This document shows, one piece after another, positions 60,151 through 64,000 of a DNA stretch of 64,000 nucleotides; within the stretch, counting starts at the first letter, position 1; each line of letters starts with the position of its first letter. Where the stretch lies: positions 1,695,001-1,759,000 of the forward strand of contig NZ_WTYU01000001.1 of the NCBI RefSeq assembly GCF_009827615.1, given 5' to 3'. The translations under genes and the position numbers were made by a program. The DNA is from Allopontixanthobacter confluentis (GTDB lineage: Bacteria > Pseudomonadota > Alphaproteobacteria > Sphingomonadales > Sphingomonadaceae). The notes beneath the pieces were generated by a model that worked only from the letters and a program-made list of their open reading frames with translations, was not told the DNA's origin and made no database searches.

Positions 60151-61314
60151 TTACATCGAACGGGCAATCAGCATTTTCATGATTTCGTTCGATCCGCCGT
60201 AAATGCGGCTGATGCGGCTGTCGCGGAACATCCGCGCAATCGGATAATCATTAATATAGCCCCAGCCGCCATGCAGCTGCAGGCATTTGTCCACCACTTC
60301 GCCCTGTAATTCGGTCACCCAATATTTGGCGATGGACGCGGTGGTCACATCCAGTTCGCCTTTCAGCAGTTTGGCGATACAATCATTGACGAAGACCTTG
60401 GCCGCAGTGCCGCGCGCTTTAAGGTCAGCCAGTGTGAATTGCGTGTTCTGAAAATCCCAGATGGTCTTTCCGAAGGCCTTGCGCTCCTTCACATATTCAA
60501 CGGTTACATCCAGCGCCTTTTCTATGGTCGCCATCGCGCCCATCGCGATCAGCAGGCGTTCCTGCGGCAATTCGCCCATCAGCTGATAAAAGCCGCGCCC
60601 TTCCACGCCGCCCAGCACATTGTCTGCTGGGATGAACACATCGTCGAAAAACAATTCGGACGTGTCCTGCGCATCCAGCCCGATCTTGTCGAGCTTCTTG
60701 CCCCGCTGGAACCCTTCCGCCCCTGCTGTTTCCAGGCACATCAGCGATATGCCCTTGTGGCCTTCGCTGGGGTCAGTCTTGGCCACAACGACGATGAAAT
60801 CCGCCGTCTGGCCGTTGGAAATAAAGGTTTTCGACCCGTTCAGCTTGTAACCATTGCCGTCTTTCAGCGCCGTGGTCGTGATGCTCTGCAAATCAGACCC
60901 CGCGCCCGGTTCGCTCATCGCGATGGCAGATACCAGTTCCCCCGAAACCAGCCGGGGCAGCCACTTCTTCTTCTGTTCTTCGGTGCCGTGGCGCACGATG
61001 TACGGCAGGATGATAACATTGTGCAGGCTGGCGGCGAACCCTTCGACACCTTTGTTGGCCTGCTGCGCCACCACCACCATGTCATGGCGGAAATCCCCGC
61101 CGTGGCCGCCATATTCTTCCGGGACCGATACGCCCAGAATGCCGGCAGCGCCCGCTTCATTCCAGAATTCGCGTTCCACCTGGCCGTCTTCTCGCCATTT
61201 CCGCACCCGCTTTTCCGGCGCGTGCTGGTCGAAGAATTTGCCGACTGCGTCATGGAACATCGAGATTTCCTCGTCTTCCATATATTCGGGTTGCGGAACG
61301 TCGATAACTGCCAT
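60151..61314 (-). CDS. Acyl-CoA dehydrogenase
   Basis: A 387-residue FAD-dependent dehydrogenase: N-terminal helices (EDEEISMFHDAVGKFFDQHAPEK), the FAD/substrate region SAIAMSEPGAGSDLQSITTTALKDGNGYKLNGSKTFISNG near residues 130-170, and the C-terminal four-helix bundle with QLHGGWGYINDYPIARMFRDSRISRIYGGSNEIMKMLI, in which E of GSNEI is the usual catalytic-base region. Acts in fatty-acid or branched-chain oxidation; chain specificity cannot be read. Convergent with ribB and divergent from the hydrolase gene. Confidence 0.93.
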   Translation of the reverse strand: MAVIDVPQPEYMEDEEISMFHDAVGKFFDQHAPEKRVRKWREDGQVEREFWNEAGAAGILGVSVPEEYGGHGGDFRHDMVVVAQQANKGVEGFAASLHNVIILPYIVRHGTEEQKKKWLPRLVSGELVSAIAMSEPGAGSDLQSITTTALKDGNGYKLNGSKTFISNGQTADFIVVVAKTDPSEGHKGISLMCLETAGAEGFQRGKKLDKIGLDAQDTSELFFDDVFIPADNVLGGVEGRGFYQLMGELPQERLLIAMGAMATIEKALDVTVEYVKERKAFGKTIWDFQNTQFTLADLKARGTAAKVFVNDCIAKLLKGELDVTTASIAKYWVTELQGEVVDKCLQLHGGWGYINDYPIARMFRDSRISRIYGGSNEIMKMLIARSM

Positions 61315-61366
61315 TACTGGACCTTTCAGCGGGAGACACTATGCCAATGTTGTATCAGCTAGTTAG

Positions 61367-61395
61367 CTATGTGCAATGGGCCTATGTGCAATGGG
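61367..61395. repeat. 15-bp tandem repeat before the hydrolase gene
   Basis: CTATGTGCAATGGG occurs at 61367-61380 and again at 61382-61395, separated by one C. It lies between the divergent acyl-CoA dehydrogenase and hydrolase genes, 37 bp before the hydrolase start. Possibly a small slippage duplication in the promoter region. Confidence 0.9.
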
Positions 61396-61432
61396 TAGTG
61401 CCGCTTGGGCGCAAGACAATCGGGATAAATGC

Positions 61433-62305
61433 ATGGACCTGATCGGACCGACATCGCAAAGCTTCATTTCGCAGCGCACGCGCCTGCATTTTGCGGATTG
61501 GGGCAACCATGAAGCACCGCCCCTGATCCTGCTGCATGGCGGGCGCGACCATTGCCGCAGCTGGGACTGGGCGGCAGAGGAATTGCGCAACGACTGGCAC
61601 GTCATGTGCCCCGACCTGCGCGGCCATGGCGACAGCGGGTGGAGCAGGACAGGCTATTACCCGATCATGGCCTATGTCTATGATCTGGCCCAGCTTATCC
61701 ATCAGCTGGAACTGGCGCCTGTGACCATCGTGGCCCATTCGCTGGGCGGCAATATATCGCTCCGCTATGCCGGGCTGTATCCTGACAATGTCCGCAAGCT
61801 GGTGGCTATCGAAGGCCTTGGCCCATCGCCCAAACAAGTGGCCAAGCGGCGCGAGAAGCCGTTTGATGAACATTGGCGCGAATGGATCGAAAGCAAGCGC
61901 AAGGCGGCATCGCGCCAGCCGCGCCGCTATGAAAGTTTTGAAGCTGCCCTGCTGCGGATGCGTGATGAAAACAGCTATCTGACAGAAGCGCAGGCACAGC
62001 ACCTGACGCTGCATGCTGTCATGCGCAATGAAGACGGCACCTTCAGCTGGAAGTTCGACCCGCATGTGCATGTCTGGCCGCCGGACGACCTTTCACCTGA
62101 AGACGTCCATCAGTTATGGAGCCAGATCACCTGCCCCACGCGGCTGATCTATGGCAATGACAGCTGGGCATCAAACCCAGAAAAAGACGGGCGGATCAAG
62201 GATTTTGGCGATAATGTCAGCCTGACCTCCTATGACCGCGCAGGCCATTGGGTGCATCATGACCGGTTTGATGATTTCGTGAAGGAACTCAAGGCGTTTC
62301 TCTGA
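61433..62305 (+). CDS. Alpha/beta-fold hydrolase
   Basis: A 290-residue hydrolase with a clear catalytic frame: oxyanion-side PPLILLHGGRDHCRSWDW near residue 31, nucleophile Ser in VAHSLGGNISL near 104, and the final His in AGHWVHHDRFDDF near 273. The acid is probably the Asp in LIYGNDSWAS near 245. Substrate unknown; the family includes esterases, epoxide hydrolases and C-C hydrolases. The ATG at 61433 is preferred over 61376, which would lie inside the 15-bp repeat. Confidence 0.87.
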   Translation: MDLIGPTSQSFISQRTRLHFADWGNHEAPPLILLHGGRDHCRSWDWAAEELRNDWHVMCPDLRGHGDSGWSRTGYYPIMAYVYDLAQLIHQLELAPVTIVAHSLGGNISLRYAGLYPDNVRKLVAIEGLGPSPKQVAKRREKPFDEHWREWIESKRKAASRQPRRYESFEAALLRMRDENSYLTEAQAQHLTLHAVMRNEDGTFSWKFDPHVHVWPPDDLSPEDVHQLWSQITCPTRLIYGNDSWASNPEKDGRIKDFGDNVSLTSYDRAGHWVHHDRFDDFVKELKAFL

Positions 62306-62317
62306 TGCTGTCAGTTC

Positions 62318-63736
62318 TCAGCATTCGATAACGTTGACCGCCAGGCCGCCCTGGCTGGTTTCCTTGTATTTGGTCGACATGTCGAGGCCTGTCTGGCGCA
62401 TCGTTTCGATCACCTGATCAAGGCTGACATGCATCTGCTCGGATGCGTGCAGCGCCAGCCGTGCTGCGTTGACCGCTTTGACCGAACCGATGGCGTTGCG
62501 TTCGATACAGGGGATCTGCACCAGCCCGCCCACCGGATCGCAAGTGAGGCCAAGGTTATGTTCCATGCCGATTTCGGCAGCCGTGGCGACTTGCTGCGGG
62601 GTTGCACCCCATACGGCAGCCAGCCCGCCCGCCGCCATGGAACAGGCAACGCCCACCTCGCCCTGACAGCCCATTTCCGCGCCTGAAATGGACGCGCGCT
62701 GCTTGTAAAGGAGGCCGATGCCGCCTGCGGTCAGCAGGAGCTTGCGGATATTGGCAGTGCAATCTGCCTTCACACCGCCAGTTTCCGGGCCACTTTCCGG
62801 ACCAGTTTCCAGCCCCGAACAATAATGCCGGATGACCGAAGGAATGATCCCCGCCGCGCCATTGGTGGGTGCAGTGACCACCTGGCCGCCAGCGGCATTT
62901 TCCTCGTTCACGGCCATGGCATAGACATTGAGCCAGTCGAACAATTGCTCCCGCTCGTTCGAATTGGGGCTTTCCACCAGCTTGCGCCACAAAGCAGGTG
63001 CGCGCCGTTTCACCCGCAGCTTGCCCGGCAGCACGCCATCCGTGCGCAGGCCGCGGTCGATACAGGCCATCATCACGTCGCCAATCCGGTCCAGCATGGC
63101 TTCGGTTTCCGCGCGCGGTCGGTGCGTTTCTTCATTCGCCATGATGAGTTCGTGCACAGCCATGTTTTCAGCGGCGCAATGGGCCAGAAGTTCGGCAGCG
63201 GATCCGAATGGGAACCGGGCATCGGTGGCCGCCTGAACCAGATCGCCCTTGGCAGGCCGTTCCAGCTGTCTGCGCGATGCGATGAACCCGCCGCCGGTTG
63301 AAAAATAGGTGCGCGAAAAAAGCCTGGCTCCGTCTGCATCAAACGCGGACATTTCCATCGCATTGGGGTGAAGATCGGGGATATTGTCATAAGCAAACAC
63401 AATGTCCGCCTCTGGATCAAAGGCGATGTCGTGTGTGCCGCCCAGCTTCAGCCGCCCGTCCTGCGTCACCCGGGCAACGTCGGCATCTGCTGTGGCAGGG
63501 TCCAGCGTTTCAGGCTGAAGCCCTAGCAGACCCAGCACCACGGCCTTGGGCGTGGCGTGGCCTTTGCCAGTTAACGCCAGTGATCCCTGCAATTCCACCA
63601 GCACGCGGTCTGTCTGATCCAGCAGGCCCCGCTTTTTAAGCGCCACGATAAACCGCTGGCCAATCCGCATCGGGCCAACAGTATGCGAACTGGACGGGCC
63701 AATCCCGACACGAAAAATATCCAGAACCGATAACAT
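62318..63736 (-). CDS. sdaA: L-serine ammonia-lyase
   Basis: Deaminates serine to pyruvate through a 4Fe-4S centre. The 472-residue single-chain form starts [26 protein letters not shown] and carries the alpha-domain with [20 protein letters not shown] near residue 282, [20 protein letters not shown] near 345 and [30 protein letters not shown] near 378, providing the iron-binding cysteines. The ATG at 63736 gives the family start. Divergent from tdh, which acts on threonine. Confidence 0.95.
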   Translation of the reverse strand: MLSVLDIFRVGIGPSSSHTVGPMRIGQRFIVALKKRGLLDQTDRVLVELQGSLALTGKGHATPKAVVLGLLGLQPETLDPATADADVARVTQDGRLKLGGTHDIAFDPEADIVFAYDNIPDLHPNAMEMSAFDADGARLFSRTYFSTGGGFIASRRQLERPAKGDLVQAATDARFPFGSAAELLAHCAAENMAVHELIMANEETHRPRAETEAMLDRIGDVMMACIDRGLRTDGVLPGKLRVKRRAPALWRKLVESPNSNEREQLFDWLNVYAMAVNEENAAGGQVVTAPTNGAAGIIPSVIRHYCSGLETGPESGPETGGVKADCTANIRKLLLTAGGIGLLYKQRASISGAEMGCQGEVGVACSMAAGGLAAVWGATPQQVATAAEIGMEHNLGLTCDPVGGLVQIPCIERNAIGSVKAVNAARLALHASEQMHVSLDQVIETMRQTGLDMSTKYKETSQGGLAVNVIEC

Positions 63737-63880
63737 ATTTGACGTATCCCGCGCTTCATCGTCTGAGCAGTTGCGTCCCATGCGGCCACTCAGTTAGTTT
63801 CCATTGCAACAATCTGGGACTATGGGAAACCCAAAGATGGATTCGCTGCGCATCGCCGCAGCACGGTGAAAGGCATTCGC

Positions 63881-64000
63881 ATGAAAGCGCTCGTAAAATC
63901 TCACGCCAAACCCGGCTTGTGGCTGGAAGATGTTCCAATGCCGCAAGTGGGCATCAACGATGTGCTGATCCGGGTGAAGCGGACTGCCATCTGCGGTACG
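63881..64000 (+). CDS. tdh: L-threonine 3-dehydrogenase, N-terminal part
   Basis: The first 40 codons of a zinc MDR dehydrogenase run off the window. [20 protein letters not shown] and the zinc-ligand region KRTAICGT match the start of threonine dehydrogenases closely. It would oxidise threonine to 2-amino-3-ketobutyrate. Divergent from sdaA, forming a small serine/threonine degradation locus; a kbl-type gene may lie beyond the edge. Confidence 0.88.
   Translation, partial: MKALVKSHAKPGLWLEDVPMPQVGINDVLIRVKRTAICGT

Overview
The window reads as a chromosomal segment of a marine-type alphaproteobacterium of the order Sphingomonadales, most likely Erythrobacteraceae. This is inferred from the moderately high G+C, a nus/infB operon of alphaproteobacterial type, an ATP synthase zeta subunit (DUF1476), a CrtZ carotenoid hydroxylase, large TonB-dependent receptors, and RibB fused to a degenerate RibA-like domain. 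No insertion sequence, prophage, integrase or CRISPR array was seen. One tRNA (Arg, TCT) is present.

Region 1 (1-22.4 kb). The end of a molybdate transporter (modBC) is followed by a long minus-strand series that is the classic transcription/translation operon: rimP-nusA-ylxR-infB-...-rbfA-...-truB-rpsO-pnp. It is interrupted twice: by small accessory genes (two hotdog thioesterases, DUF1697, thymidine kinase, an acetyltransferase, an M50 protease) and by a plus-strand four-gene operon at 7.15-12.95 kb. That operon encodes a GH36 alpha-galactosidase, glycerol-3-phosphate dehydrogenase, GalT and GalK. It looks built to split an alpha-galactosyl compound, possibly galactosyl-glycerol, and feed both halves to metabolism.

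Region 2 (22.4-27.0 kb). This is a phage-shock (Psp) envelope-stress locus. A sigma-54 activator, pspF, is divergent from a good -24/-12 promoter. The promoter drives a 50-residue leader ORF, pspA, pspB, pspC and then five consecutive small genes. Each of the five encodes one membrane helix plus a coiled coil that resembles the C-terminal tail of PspC. This expansion is the most unusual system in the window.

Region 3 (27.0-39.3 kb). Mostly housekeeping genes: sufE, ybaN, crtZ, a thioesterase, leuC-(small membrane protein)-leuD, a quinone oxidoreductase, the zeta subunit, bolA-grx4, a Nudix hydrolase, tRNA-Arg, a queuosine-precursor transporter and a TonB-dependent receptor.

Region 4 (39.3-51.1 kb). 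Polyphosphate genes ppk1-ppx sit beside a compact type IV secretion cluster in the order virB1-B2-B3-B4-B6-B9-B10-B11. It has no recognisable virB5, virB7, virB8, virD4 or relaxase.

Region 5 (51.2-64 kb). A Pho-box-like promoter precedes a lipoprotein and a TonB-dependent receptor. A convergent PhoB-like regulator has an atypical receiver domain. Further on lie a Crp/Fnr regulator, a flavin reductase divergent from an HTH-RibB-RibA-like fusion with an 18-bp perfect palindrome between them, an acyl-CoA dehydrogenase, an alpha/beta hydrolase, sdaA and the start of tdh. All functions are assigned by reading motifs and recalling families; no database search was possible.
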